Counted from the first letter of the stretch, positions 26,645 to 34,517 are shown. The stretch is 64,000 bases of DNA from Aestuariivivens insulae (GCF_022662195.1 NZ_JAKMCS010000002.1:1-64000), one strand, 5' to 3'. Numbers and translations are program-made. The notes: generated by a model from the letters alone, not told the origin.

Positions 26645-27016
26645 ATGGCGAAAGAAAAAATAAGTACAGACCAATTAATATCGGTTGTAATTAGCGGGAT
26701 TGAAGATGTTAAGGGTAAAGAAATAAGTATTTTAGATTTAAGGGATATCGAAAACACGGTTTGTGATTATTTTATAATTTGCGAAGGTACTTCAAATACG
26801 CAAGTTTCCGCTATTGTAAATTCAATCCAAAAAAAGGTTAGCAAAGAACTAAAGGACAATCCTTGGCATACCGAAGGCTTAGATAATGCCGAATGGGTAC
26901 TAATAGATTATGTTAATGTTGTTGTACATGTTTTTCAAAAACATATAAGGGAATATTACGATATAGAAAGCCTTTGGGGAGATGCAAAAACAACAGTTAT
27001 AGAAACGAGTTACTAA
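26645..27016 (+). CDS. rsfS: Ribosomal silencing factor RsfS
   Basis: 123 residues, typical of the Iojap/YbeB family. RsfS binds uL14 on the 50S subunit and blocks subunit joining when nutrients are low. Typical segments are VCDYFIICEGTSNTQVSAI (about 38-56) and the end WHTEGLDNAEWVLIDYVNVV followed by HVFQKHIREYYDIESLWGDA. It is 6 bp upstream of ftsH and driven from the same promoter, which is the standard order in Bacteroidota. Confidence 0.95.
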   Translation: MAKEKISTDQLISVVISGIEDVKGKEISILDLRDIENTVCDYFIICEGTSNTQVSAIVNSIQKKVSKELKDNPWHTEGLDNAEWVLIDYVNVVVHVFQKHIREYYDIESLWGDAKTTVIETSY

Positions 27017-27022
27017 AAAAAC

Positions 27023-29005
27023 ATGGCAAACGACAATAAAAATATAAAAGAGAAAAAACCAAAGTTAAGTCCGTATTGGATTTATGGTATCATTATAGCA
27101 ATATTCTTAGGCTTTCAACTATTTAGCAGTGGCTACCAAGACGGCACTATTACAACCCCTGCCGATTTTTTTAAATACTTAGAAGATGGTGATGTAGAGC
27201 GTGTAGACATTATAAAAAATACGCGCGTCGCCAAGGTGTATTTAACCAAGGAAGCGCAAGAAAAAGAAGTTCACAAAAAATCGAAGCCGCAATCTTTTAT
27301 TCCTTCGGCTACCCGATTGCCTAACTATAAATTTGAGTTTGGTGACTTACAGAATTTTGAAAACGAACTTAACAAAATTACGGAAGACTTAACAACCAAG
27401 CCTACTGTAAAGTTTGATACAGAAACCAACGAATGGGGAAGTCTTTTAATGAACCTTCTGCCTTTTATTCTGTTAATTGCCGTATGGATATTTATTATGC
27501 GTCGTATGTCTGGAGGTGCTGGTGGCGGGGCTGGCGGACAGATTTTTAACATTGGAAAATCTAAAGCCAAGTTATTCGATCAAAATACAGAAGTTAAAAC
27601 AACGTTTAAAGACGTTGCCGGACTGGAAGGCGCTAAAGAAGAAGTACAGGAAATTGTAGACTTCCTAAAATATCCTGAAAAATACACCACATTAGGAGGT
27701 AAAATTCCTAAGGGCGCTTTATTGGTCGGCCCTCCGGGAACAGGAAAGACCTTATTGGCCAGAGCCGTTGCCGGTGAAGCTAAAGTACCTTTCTTTTCAC
27801 TTTCAGGTTCAGATTTTGTGGAAATGTTTGTAGGGGTTGGGGCCTCTCGTGTTCGCGACCTGTTTAAACAAGCTAAGGAAAAATCGCCATCTATCATTTT
27901 TATAGATGAGATTGATGCTATTGGACGTGCCAGAGGAAAAAATGCCATGTCTGGAAGTAACGACGAACGAGAGAATACCTTAAACCAGTTACTAACAGAA
28001 ATGGATGGTTTTGGTACTAATGCCAATGTTATTGTACTGGCTGCAACTAACAGAGCCGATATTTTGGATAAAGCCTTGATGCGTGCAGGACGTTTTGACC
28101 GACAAATTTTTGTTGATTTGCCAGACCTACGCGAACGCAAGGAAATATTTGAAGTACACTTAAGACCTCTAAAAAAATCGAAAGACTTAGATACCGATTT
28201 TCTGGCCAAACAAACGCCGGGATTCTCTGGTGCCGATATTGCCAACGTATGTAACGAGGCTGCCTTAATTGCGGCTAGAAATGGTAAAAAATCGGTAGAT
28301 AAACAAGACTTCTTGGATGCTGTTGATCGTATTATTGGCGGACTGGAAAAGAAAAACAAAATTATTACCCCTAGCGAGAAAAAAGCGGTTGCTTACCACG
28401 AAGCTGGTCATGCCACCGTTAGCTGGATGTTGGAACATGCGGCGCCTCTGGTTAAAGTAACCATAGTGCCACGTGGCCGCTCTCTAGGTGCCGCTTGGTA
28501 TTTACCAGAAGAACGCTTGATTGTAAGACCAGAGCAAATGCTTGACGAAATGTGTGCTGCCATGGGTGGCCGTGCAGCCGAAAAGGTGATTTTCGATAAA
28601 ATATCGACTGGAGCGCTTAGTGACTTAGAAAAAGTGACCAAGCAAGCCAGGGCCATGGTAACCATTTACGGTTTAAGCGATAAAATAGGAAACCTAACTT
28701 ATTACGATTCTTCAGGTCAAAACGAATATGGCTTCACAAAGCCCTATAGTGAACAAACCGCTGAACTAATAGACAAGGAGATTTCCAAAATCATCGAAGA
28801 ACAGTACCAACGCGCCATTAAAATTCTGGAAGAGAATAAGGATAAACTAACCCAATTGGCCGAAGTACTTCTAGAAAAAGAAGTTATTTTTAAAGACAAC
28901 CTGGAAAAAATATTTGGCAAACGGACTTTTGAAAAAGAAGAACATATTGGCGGTAAGGATGCTCAGGAAACAACAAAAGGAGAACAAGAAACCATAGAAA
29001 AATAG
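27023..29005 (+). CDS. ftsH: ATP-dependent zinc metalloprotease FtsH
   Basis: 660 residues. FtsH is a membrane-bound AAA+ protease that extracts and degrades membrane and short-lived proteins. Two membrane segments (about 17-35 and 139-159) flank a periplasmic domain. Walker A is GPPGTGKT at 236-243, Walker B is IIFIDE at 291-296, and the zinc site HEAGH is at 459-463. A Gly-rich linker (SGGAGGGAGG) precedes the AAA domain. The C-terminal tail is acidic. All catalytic residues are intact. It ends at a strong terminator. Confidence 0.98.
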   Translation: MANDNKNIKEKKPKLSPYWIYGIIIAIFLGFQLFSSGYQDGTITTPADFFKYLEDGDVERVDIIKNTRVAKVYLTKEAQEKEVHKKSKPQSFIPSATRLPNYKFEFGDLQNFENELNKITEDLTTKPTVKFDTETNEWGSLLMNLLPFILLIAVWIFIMRRMSGGAGGGAGGQIFNIGKSKAKLFDQNTEVKTTFKDVAGLEGAKEEVQEIVDFLKYPEKYTTLGGKIPKGALLVGPPGTGKTLLARAVAGEAKVPFFSLSGSDFVEMFVGVGASRVRDLFKQAKEKSPSIIFIDEIDAIGRARGKNAMSGSNDERENTLNQLLTEMDGFGTNANVIVLAATNRADILDKALMRAGRFDRQIFVDLPDLRERKEIFEVHLRPLKKSKDLDTDFLAKQTPGFSGADIANVCNEAALIAARNGKKSVDKQDFLDAVDRIIGGLEKKNKIITPSEKKAVAYHEAGHATVSWMLEHAAPLVKVTIVPRGRSLGAAWYLPEERLIVRPEQMLDEMCAAMGGRAAEKVIFDKISTGALSDLEKVTKQARAMVTIYGLSDKIGNLTYYDSSGQNEYGFTKPYSEQTAELIDKEISKIIEEQYQRAIKILEENKDKLTQLAEVLLEKEVIFKDNLEKIFGKRTFEKEEHIGGKDAQETTKGEQETIEK

Positions 29006-29037
29006 GTTGACATACATTATTTTGTAAAGCAAATAGT

Positions 29038-29078
29038 AAAAATCTTAAATTAACCTTACGGTTCGTTTAAGATTTTTT
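29038..29078 (+). terminator. Intrinsic terminator after ftsH
   Basis: A 12-bp perfect outer stem (29038-29049 with 29066-29077) encloses a small AACC/GGTT inner stem and ends in a T-run. Confidence 0.85.
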
Positions 29079-29085
29079 ATATTTG
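29078..29085 (+). promoter_or_regulatory. -7 promoter element of the LUD-cdsA-psd-ACBP operon
   Basis: TATATTTG starts at the last base of the ftsH terminator T-run, 39 nt before the LUD gene. Confidence 0.5.
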
Positions 29086-29124
29086 ATAAACCCCAGATGT
29101 AATTGAGTTAATAGCACTATCTGA

Positions 29125-29733
29125 ATGAGTCTTTTTAGAAAAATTTTTGGTTTTAAATCTGAGGACAAAGACGAAGAACTAAAATCGAACGAAAGAGGTA
29201 AATACATGCCGGAAATTAAGTTGCCTATAGACGAAAGGTTTACTATAAACTTTAAGGCTAATGGCGGCAAGTTCCTCTATTGTGAAAATTTAGATGAAAT
29301 CTTTCAAAATTTACAAAATATATTAGCTGAAAACCAATGGGAAGACAAAGGTGTTTTGCTTTTGGATGAGCAACTGGAAAGTAAATTTAAAGATTCCAAC
29401 CTAAAGGCCACCCGTAAAATTAGTGAAGCAACTTTTTTCTTGACCACTTGTGAAAATCTTATTGCTAACGACGGATCCTTACTCATTTCATCCAAACAAA
29501 TTTTTGAAAAAAAATTACCCGAGCTCCCTTTCAATTTTATTGTTTTTGCAACAACCAGTCAAATTGTTGAAAGTATTGGTGAGGGACTTCGCGTTATAAA
29601 ATCGAAAAGCAGGCAAAAAATACCTACTAACATTACAACCATTAAGCATTTTAAATCTGCCGACGAAAAAGATTTTTTAAGTTACGGCAGTAGTGCTAAA
29701 AATTTATACCTGTTACTTCTAGAAGATTTATAG
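29125..29733 (+). CDS. LUD-domain (LutC/YkgG-like) protein
   Basis: 202 residues. The region from about 60 to 200 has the LUD-domain pattern: DKGVLLLDEQL, TFFLTTCENLIANDGSLLIS (the family's A-x-TGT-like turn in modified form), and FIVFATTSQIVESIGEGL. LUD proteins of the LutC type belong to lactate utilisation complexes, but flavobacterial members stand alone beside cdsA, as here, with unknown role. No FeS motif is present. It begins the lipid operon; cdsA starts 1 bp after its stop. Confidence 0.82.
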   Translation: MSLFRKIFGFKSEDKDEELKSNERGKYMPEIKLPIDERFTINFKANGGKFLYCENLDEIFQNLQNILAENQWEDKGVLLLDEQLESKFKDSNLKATRKISEATFFLTTCENLIANDGSLLISSKQIFEKKLPELPFNFIVFATTSQIVESIGEGLRVIKSKSRQKIPTNITTIKHFKSADEKDFLSYGSSAKNLYLLLLEDL

Positions 29734-29734
29734 A

Positions 29735-30556
29735 ATGAAGGAATTTTTTATTCGGGGATTATCCGGTTTACTTTATGTAGCACTATTAATATCATGTTTG
29801 TATTCAGAACATGCCCTATTTATTCTCTTTTTTATTTTTGGCATTGTTTGTCTTATAGAGTTTAAAAAGCTTATTCAGCTTAAAAGCCCAATTCCATTTA
29901 TCATTTTTATTATACTCTATGGTATCTTTGGCTATTGGCAAGAAGTTATGCAGTCTAATGGCGGCCTTGATGAAGCGACCCAAATCTTAATGGTCATCAC
30001 TATTTTTGTTCAGCTCTTTTTAATCAAGGATTTATTTTCGGAAAAAGTCATCCCATTATTTCACTCCAAACGCTTTATTTTAACAACGTTTTATTTATCC
30101 AGCGGATTTGTGTTTTTGGTTTTAATTACCAATTACAACCCAAGCTATAACCCTGCTGTTTTATTGGGTTCGTTTATATTGGTATGGGTAAACGACTCAT
30201 TTGCTTACTTGGTAGGGAAAAACTTTGGTAAACAAAAGCTTTTTGAAAAAATATCGCCAAAGAAAACCGTTGAAGGCTTTTTAGGAGGCTTGTTTTTTTC
30301 GTGCATTGCAAGCTATTTTATTGCTACCTTTACAGAAACTTTAAACTTTACCAATTGGCTAATATTAGCTAATATTATTAGCGTGTTTGGCACCTTGGGA
30401 GACTTGATAGAATCGAAATTCAAACGACAGGCCCAAGTAAAGGACAGCGGTGTTATTATGCCCGGTCATGGTGGATTGTTGGACCGATTGGATAGTATTA
30501 TTTTCGCCGCTCCATTTATATATTTATTCTTAAGAATATTAAAGTATGTTTCATAA
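29735..30556 (+). CDS. cdsA: Phosphatidate cytidylyltransferase
   Basis: 273 residues with about eight membrane segments. CdsA makes CDP-diacylglycerol from phosphatidate and CTP at the inner membrane. The CDS signature near the C-terminus (KRQAQVKDSGVIMPGHGGLL then DRLDS, about 228-252) holds the Asp residues for Mg2+. An upstream NDSFAYLVGKNFGKQKLF is also conserved. Its end overlaps psd by 11 bp, showing translational coupling. Confidence 0.95.
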   Translation: MKEFFIRGLSGLLYVALLISCLYSEHALFILFFIFGIVCLIEFKKLIQLKSPIPFIIFIILYGIFGYWQEVMQSNGGLDEATQILMVITIFVQLFLIKDLFSEKVIPLFHSKRFILTTFYLSSGFVFLVLITNYNPSYNPAVLLGSFILVWVNDSFAYLVGKNFGKQKLFEKISPKKTVEGFLGGLFFSCIASYFIATFTETLNFTNWLILANIISVFGTLGDLIESKFKRQAQVKDSGVIMPGHGGLLDRLDSIIFAAPFIYLFLRILKYVS

Positions 30557-31202
30557 AGAAGGACATAAGATTATATTAGGCACTTTTATAACCGTTTTAG
30601 CAGGGGTGTTATTAACCGACCATTTTATTAGCACGCCGTGGCTACGAACAGGGGTCATGATTTTGCTGCTGCTATTTTTAGTAGCCATTCTCCAATTTTT
30701 TAGAAATCCTAAGCGAAATACCTTAGTAAACAATAACACCGTAATCGCACCCGTTGATGGTAAAGTGGTTGTAATTGAAGAGGTTTTTGAAAAAGAATAT
30801 TTTAAGGACAAACGACTACAAGTAAGTGTGTTTATGTCGCCTATTAATGTTCATGTTACCCGCTACCCAATAAGTGGCCATGTTATTTTTAGCAAATACC
30901 ATCCAGGCAAATATTTGGTTGCATGGCACCCCAAGGCCAGCGAAGAAAACGAACGCACCACTGTTGTTGTTGAAAATGAAACCTACGGTAAAGTGTTATA
31001 CCGTCAAATAGCAGGTGCTATGGCCAAACGCATTGTAAACTATGCCAAGCAAAATGACAAGGTAATACAAGGACAAGATTCTGGATTTATAAAGTTTGGA
31101 TCGCGGGTTGACGTATTTTTACCTTTAGATGCCAAAATTAAAGTTCAATTAAACCAAAAAGTAAAAGGTGGAGAAAGCATTATTGCAGAGTCCCATGAGT
31201 AA
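30546..31202 (+). CDS. psd: Phosphatidylserine decarboxylase family protein (short form)
   Basis: 218 residues. Psd converts phosphatidylserine into phosphatidylethanolamine; the proenzyme cleaves itself at a Gly-Ser bond to form a pyruvoyl group. Here the site is G185-S186 in KFGSRVD, and SVFMSPINVHVTRYPISG holds the catalytic His of the family. Two membrane helices lie at the N-terminus (about 8-24 and 33-52). The short length is like the soluble-type or archaetidylserine decarboxylases of Bacteroidota. It overlaps cdsA and the ACBP gene (8 bp). Confidence 0.93.
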   Translation: MFHKEGHKIILGTFITVLAGVLLTDHFISTPWLRTGVMILLLLFLVAILQFFRNPKRNTLVNNNTVIAPVDGKVVVIEEVFEKEYFKDKRLQVSVFMSPINVHVTRYPISGHVIFSKYHPGKYLVAWHPKASEENERTTVVVENETYGKVLYRQIAGAMAKRIVNYAKQNDKVIQGQDSGFIKFGSRVDVFLPLDAKIKVQLNQKVKGGESIIAESHE

Positions 31203-31461
31203 GACCGATTTAGATAAAGCATTTGAAGAAGCCGTACAGCGGGTTAATGAGCATACCAAGCCGTTTCCTGCCGATACGCTATTAAAACTCTATGCCTATT
31301 ACAAAAAGGCCACAAACGATTATGGCAAGCCCCGTAGCAAAAAGCCCATTATTAATGCTTTTAAGACCAATGCCCTGTTTCAAGTTCAAAACATAAGCCC
31401 TAAAAAAGCCAAAAAGAAATATATTGAATTGGTAAACAACTACTTTCTATACCGAAAATAA
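31195..31461 (+). CDS. Acyl-CoA-binding protein
   Basis: 88 residues from the ATG at 31195 (overlapping the psd stop by 8 bp); a reading from 31168 would run deeper into psd. The four-helix ACBP pattern is clear: LDKAFEEAVQRVNEHTKPFP, then ADTLLKLYAYYKKATNDYGK and a final helix KAKKKYIELVNNYF. The canonical KWDAW is changed to INAFKT. ACBPs buffer and carry long-chain acyl-CoA in the cytosol. Its place after cdsA and psd suggests service to phospholipid synthesis. Confidence 0.88.
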   Translation: MSKTDLDKAFEEAVQRVNEHTKPFPADTLLKLYAYYKKATNDYGKPRSKKPIINAFKTNALFQVQNISPKKAKKKYIELVNNYFLYRK

Positions 31462-31542
31462 TACTTAACAACATAAATCTTGGGCAAGGAATTTTCGCCA
31501 GTTAGCGTTCCAATAACAAGAAAATTTATAGATTTAAAGCAC

Positions 31543-31585
31543 TTCTCGATACATACCAACAGCAAACGTCGGTACACTCGAAGAC
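31543..31585 (+). repeat. Solitary decayed REP-like element (A' type)
   Basis: TTCTCGATACATACC and then CAGCAAACGTCGG, ACACTCGAAGAC. It is the same palindrome type as the element at 32509, with several substitutions that weaken its inner CCGAC/GTCGG stem. It lies between the ACBP gene and convergent lipB. Confidence 0.7.
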
Positions 31586-31701
31586 AGAAGAGACATACTT
31601 ATTCTTAAACAAGATTCACGTTAATAGGCATACAATTCTGAAACAAGTTCCAACTCACTCGAACTAACATCCTGAATGCATTAAAAACCTGAAAGTTCAC
31701 G

Positions 31702-32409
31702 TTATACTTGTTCCACAAATTCAGCTTCGAAAAGTGCGGTAAAATGCTTTAGTAGTTTTGCTTTAACCTCTGCAATATCTACAGTTTCTACACCCAATTC
31801 AACATTTAAGGACGTTACGGCTTTACCACGAATACCACACGGAATGATGTTATCGAAATAGCCCAAATTGGCATTCACGTTAAGCGCGAACCCATGCATG
31901 GTTACCCACCTGCTGGCACGTACGCCCATAGCACAAATCTTACGGGCAAAGGGTGTTCCCACATCCAACCAAACCCCTGTCTCCCCTTTGCTTCGTGTCG
32001 CTTCAATACCATATTCGGCTAAGGTTAAAATAATCATCTCCTCTAAAAACCGGAGGTACTTGTGAATATCGGTAAAGAAATTTTCCAGGTCTAAAATGGG
32101 GTAGCCCACAATTTGCCCAGGACCATGGTAAGTAATATCGCCACCGCGATTTATTTTATAAAACACAGCTCCCTTTTCAGTTAGCTGCTGTTCATTTAAA
32201 AGCAAATTGGACAAATCGCCACTTTTACCTAAAGTATACACATGCGGATGCTCTACAAACAAAAAGTAGTTATTGGTCTTTAAGTTGGTATTGGTTCGTC
32301 TATTGCTAATTTTTGTATCAACAATACCTTTAAACAATTCCTCTTGATAATCCCAGGTTTGTTTATAGTCTTTATACCCTAAATCCTGCAGTGTAATTTG
32401 CTTATTCAT
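31702..32409 (-). CDS. lipB: Octanoyl-[ACP]:protein N-octanoyltransferase
   Basis: 235 residues from the ATG at 32409; the promoter element at 32416 excludes the TTG at 32418. LipB moves octanoate from acyl carrier protein to lipoyl domains. RGGDITYHGPGQIVGYPIL (about 80-98) is the classic signature. The catalytic Lys lies in ARKICAMGVR and the Cys in IIPCGIRGKAVTSL. Length is normal. It borders the REP array, which begins about 100 bp upstream of its start. Confidence 0.95.
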   Translation of the reverse strand: MNKQITLQDLGYKDYKQTWDYQEELFKGIVDTKISNRRTNTNLKTNNYFLFVEHPHVYTLGKSGDLSNLLLNEQQLTEKGAVFYKINRGGDITYHGPGQIVGYPILDLENFFTDIHKYLRFLEEMIILTLAEYGIEATRSKGETGVWLDVGTPFARKICAMGVRASRWVTMHGFALNVNANLGYFDNIIPCGIRGKAVTSLNVELGVETVDIAEVKAKLLKHFTALFEAEFVEQV

Positions 32410-32415
32410 AGGCTG

Positions 32416-32423
32416 CAAAAGTA
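32416..32423 (-). promoter_or_regulatory. -7 promoter element of lipB, leaderless spacing
   Basis: Reads TACTTTTG on the minus strand with 6 nt before the ATG at 32409. Confidence 0.6.
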
Positions 32424-32508
32424 CATGAAATTTTTCATTTGATTTTTGTGAACTTTCACACAGATCTCCCTACCAAGAGGCATATAAAAATTTTAGTCTT
32501 TTATAATA

Positions 32509-33249
32509 GTTCTCGATACATCCCGACAGTAAACGTCGGTACACTCGACACTGACATCTGCAGACTTTATAAGTTAATAAATGCTTGTCACTTCGAGTGG
32601 TTTTACGGAACAGAGTGGAGTAAAATTGTACTTCGGTCCTGCTCAGCAGAACTATCGAGAAGCTTTTACAACTTCTAGTGGTTTTACGGAACAGAGCGGA
32701 GTAAAATTGTACTTCGGCTCTGCTAAGTAGAGCCATCGAGAAACTCCTTGCCGACAGGTTGATAAAAATTTCAGCCTTTAAATAGTTCTCGATACTAAAT
32801 ACGTCGTACCTCCGTATTTCACTCGAACTGACAACAACAGACTTTATAAGTTAATAAAAGCTTGTCACTTCGAGTGGTTTTACGGAACAATTGTACTTCG
32901 ACTCTGCTCAGCAGAACTATCGAGAAGTAAAGAGAAATCTCTATATTTAAAACATGAAAACCTACTATGTTTACATTCTCAAATGCTCAGACAACACCTA
33001 CTATACAGGAATTACTTCAAACCTAGAAAAGAGGCTTATTGAACACCAATCTGGGAAACATAAAGATAGCTATACCTATTCCAGAAGACCTTTACACCTT
33101 GTGTTTTATGCTGAATTTACGCAGCCTGAAATCGCTATTACAACAGAAAAGCAAATCAAAAAATGGTCCAGGGCTAAAAAAGAAGCTTTAATCAATAACG
33201 AATTTGATAAATTGCCCAATCTTGCCAAGAAAAAGTTTCGTTCCAAATA
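32509..33249 (+). repeat. REP-GIY duplication, unit 1
   Basis: Order: A' element (32509-32556), B (32586-32662), B (32664-32743), A (32785-32833), B (32863-32927, lacking 12 bp), GIY-YIG gene. A elements begin GTTCTCGATAC, carry an inner AAATACG/CGTATTT stem, and end ACTCGAACTGACA. B elements begin TGTCACTTCGAG and end ATCGAGAAG, so their ends are the reverse complement of A ends. Their cores differ: B has TTTTAC/GTAAAA and CTGCTCAGCAG stems. The first A here has the alternative core CCGAC/GTCGG. Confidence 0.9.
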
Positions 33250-33250
33250 G
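32954..33250 (+). CDS. GIY-YIG nuclease, copy 1 (REP-associated)
   Basis: 98 residues, single-domain GIY-YIG (URI type, UPF0213-like). KTYYVYILKCSDNTYYTGIT (from residue 2) has the Tyr pair of the GIY...YIG strands; NLEKRLIEHQ supplies the conserved Arg, and the catalytic Glu lies in ITTEKQIKKW. These nucleases nick or cut DNA and are also found in homing endonucleases and transposable elements. The protein is identical to copy 2. It is flanked on both sides by inverted palindromic elements; the last base of its TAG stop is the first base of the next A element. The 26-bp leader is shared with copy 2. No other gene is in the unit. Confidence 0.9.
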   Translation: MKTYYVYILKCSDNTYYTGITSNLEKRLIEHQSGKHKDSYTYSRRPLHLVFYAEFTQPEIAITTEKQIKKWSRAKKEALINNEFDKLPNLAKKKFRSK

Positions 33251-34001
33251 TTCTCGATACTAAATACGTCGTACCTCCGTATTTCACTCGAACTGACATC
33301 AACAGACATTATAAGTTTATAAAAGCTTGTCATTTCGAGTGGTTTTACGGAACAGAGTGGAGTAAAATTGTACTTCGACCCTGCTCAGCAGAACTATCGA
33401 GAAGCTTGTCACTTCGAGTGGTTTTACGGAACAGAGTGGAGTAAAATTGCACTTCGACCCTGCTAAGTAGAGCCATCGAGAAACTCCTTGCCGACAGGTT
33501 GATTAAAATTTCAGCCTTTAAATAGTTCTCGATACTAAATACGTCGTACCTCCGTATTTCACTCGAACTGACATCAGCAGACTTTATACGTTAATAAATG
33601 CTTGTCACTTCTAGGGGTTTTACGGAACAGAGTGGAGTAAAATTGTACTTCGGTCCTGCTCAGCAGAACTATCGAGAAGTAAAGAGAAATCTCTATATTT
33701 AAAACATGAAAACCTACTATGTTTACATTCTCAAATGCTCAGACAACACCTACTATACAGGAATTACTTCAAACCTAGAAAAGAGGCTTATTGAACACCA
33801 ATCTGGGAAACATAAAGATAGCTATACCTATTCCAGAAGACCTTTACACCTTGTGTTTTATGCTGAATTTACGCAGCCTGAAATCGCTATTACAACAGAA
33901 AAGCAAATCAAAAAATGGTCTAGGGCTAAAAAAGAAGCCCTAATCAATAACGAATTTGATAAATTGCCCAATCTTGCCAAGAAAAAGTTTCGTTCCAAAT
34001 A
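33250..34001 (+). repeat. REP-GIY duplication, unit 2
   Basis: Same order as unit 1, shifted by about 740-752 bp: A (33250-33298), B (33328-33404), B (33407-33483), A (33525-33573), B (33603-33679), GIY-YIG gene. The B before the gene keeps the 12 bp that unit 1 has lost. The segment with CTTGCCGACAGGTTGAT between B and A is also shared. High identity indicates recent duplication. Confidence 0.9.
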
Positions 34002-34002
34002 G
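33706..34002 (+). CDS. GIY-YIG nuclease, copy 2 (REP-associated)
   Basis: 98 residues, identical in protein sequence to the copy at 32954. Only a few silent changes are visible in the DNA (for example TGGTCC to TGGTCT and GCTTTA to GCCCTA in the last quarter), which points to recent duplication with selection or very short divergence time. The catalytic Tyr, Arg and Glu residues are intact, so both copies should be active. The stop codon again runs directly into an A element. Presence of two intact copies argues against decay. Confidence 0.9.
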   Translation: MKTYYVYILKCSDNTYYTGITSNLEKRLIEHQSGKHKDSYTYSRRPLHLVFYAEFTQPEIAITTEKQIKKWSRAKKEALINNEFDKLPNLAKKKFRSK

Positions 34003-34050
34003 TTCTCGATACTAAATACGTCGTACCTCCGCATTTCACTCGAACTGACA
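34002..34050 (+). repeat. Closing A-type REP element
   Basis: The fifth A-type element, GTTCTCGATACTAAATACG to CGAACTGACA, directly after GIY-YIG copy 2. One base differs in its inner stem (GCATTT for GTATTT). A stub CTGTCACTTATAC at about 34077 may be the start of a lost B element. Confidence 0.85.
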
Positions 34051-34207
34051 ACGACAGACTTTTAAAGTAAAAAAAACTGTCACTTATACTCTCTCTTTTA
34101 AAGTGGAGTGAATTCATTATGTGGAAACGGCATAAAGACGAGGTGGTAAAAAAACTGCTCCTTGGCAATTGATAATTATTTGGCAGCTTTATCTTCCAAC
34201 TTCCTGC

Positions 34208-34280
34208 ACCCCGCAAAAGTGATAGGAGCGACAGCTTTTTTAAAATCCAAAATTTTAAAAAACTATAGCGGATAGCACGG
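34208..34280 (+). other. Candidate structured RNA or intergenic element, copy 2
   Basis: Parts in the same order as at 62-170: ACCCCGC (34208-34214), half-site GATAGGAGCGACAGC (34221-34235), a perfect 11-bp hairpin (34236-34246 with 34252-34262; TTTTTTAAAAT/ATTTTAAAAAA), and half-site CTATAGCGGATAGCACGG (34263-34280). The stem is AT-only here and GC-rich in copy 1, while half-sites keep the pattern GAnnGnAnCGnCA ... TAGnGnAwAGC. It lies between the REP array and the YqaE gene. Function unknown. Confidence 0.45.
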
Positions 34281-34358
34281 TGGCTTGCCATTTGCCATAA
34301 AACCTTTGGCAAAAATGATGTATCGATTCCTCTTTTAAATGAAAAAAGCTTAAATAAA

Positions 34359-34517
34359 TTAACGGTTGGGGTTGTTAAGAATAACCAACGCCGCTATCAC
34401 CCCGGGCACCCAGCCACAAAGCCATAACAAGAACACTATAAATATAGAGCCACAACCTTTATCTATAACCGCTAAAGGGGGGCATATAATAGACAGTAAA
34501 ACTCTCCAGAAACTCAT
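34359..34517 (-). CDS. YqaE/Pmp3-family small membrane protein
   Basis: 52 residues: MSFWRVLLSIICPPLAVID, then KGCGSIFIVFLLWLCGWVPG and VIAALVILNNPNR. Two membrane helices joined by a short turn, with the CPPLAV and W-x-PG-x-IAA motifs diagnostic of the Pmp3/YqaE family (PF01679). Homologues help membrane potential or stress tolerance in yeast and plants; in bacteria they are often stress induced. The gene is below usual length limits. It is divergent from the LuxR-type regulator at 34658, with about 140 bp between. Confidence 0.9.
   Translation of the reverse strand: MSFWRVLLSIICPPLAVIDKGCGSIFIVFLLWLCGWVPGVIAALVILNNPNR

Noticed and set aside
27580-28359. A 259-residue minus-strand frame
   Set aside because: Complement of the ftsH AAA domain; Ser/Lys-rich antisense product without motif.
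32509-34050. CRISPR array
   Set aside because: The repeats are large palindromes in alternating orientation with a gene inside, and spacers are not unique or of even length.
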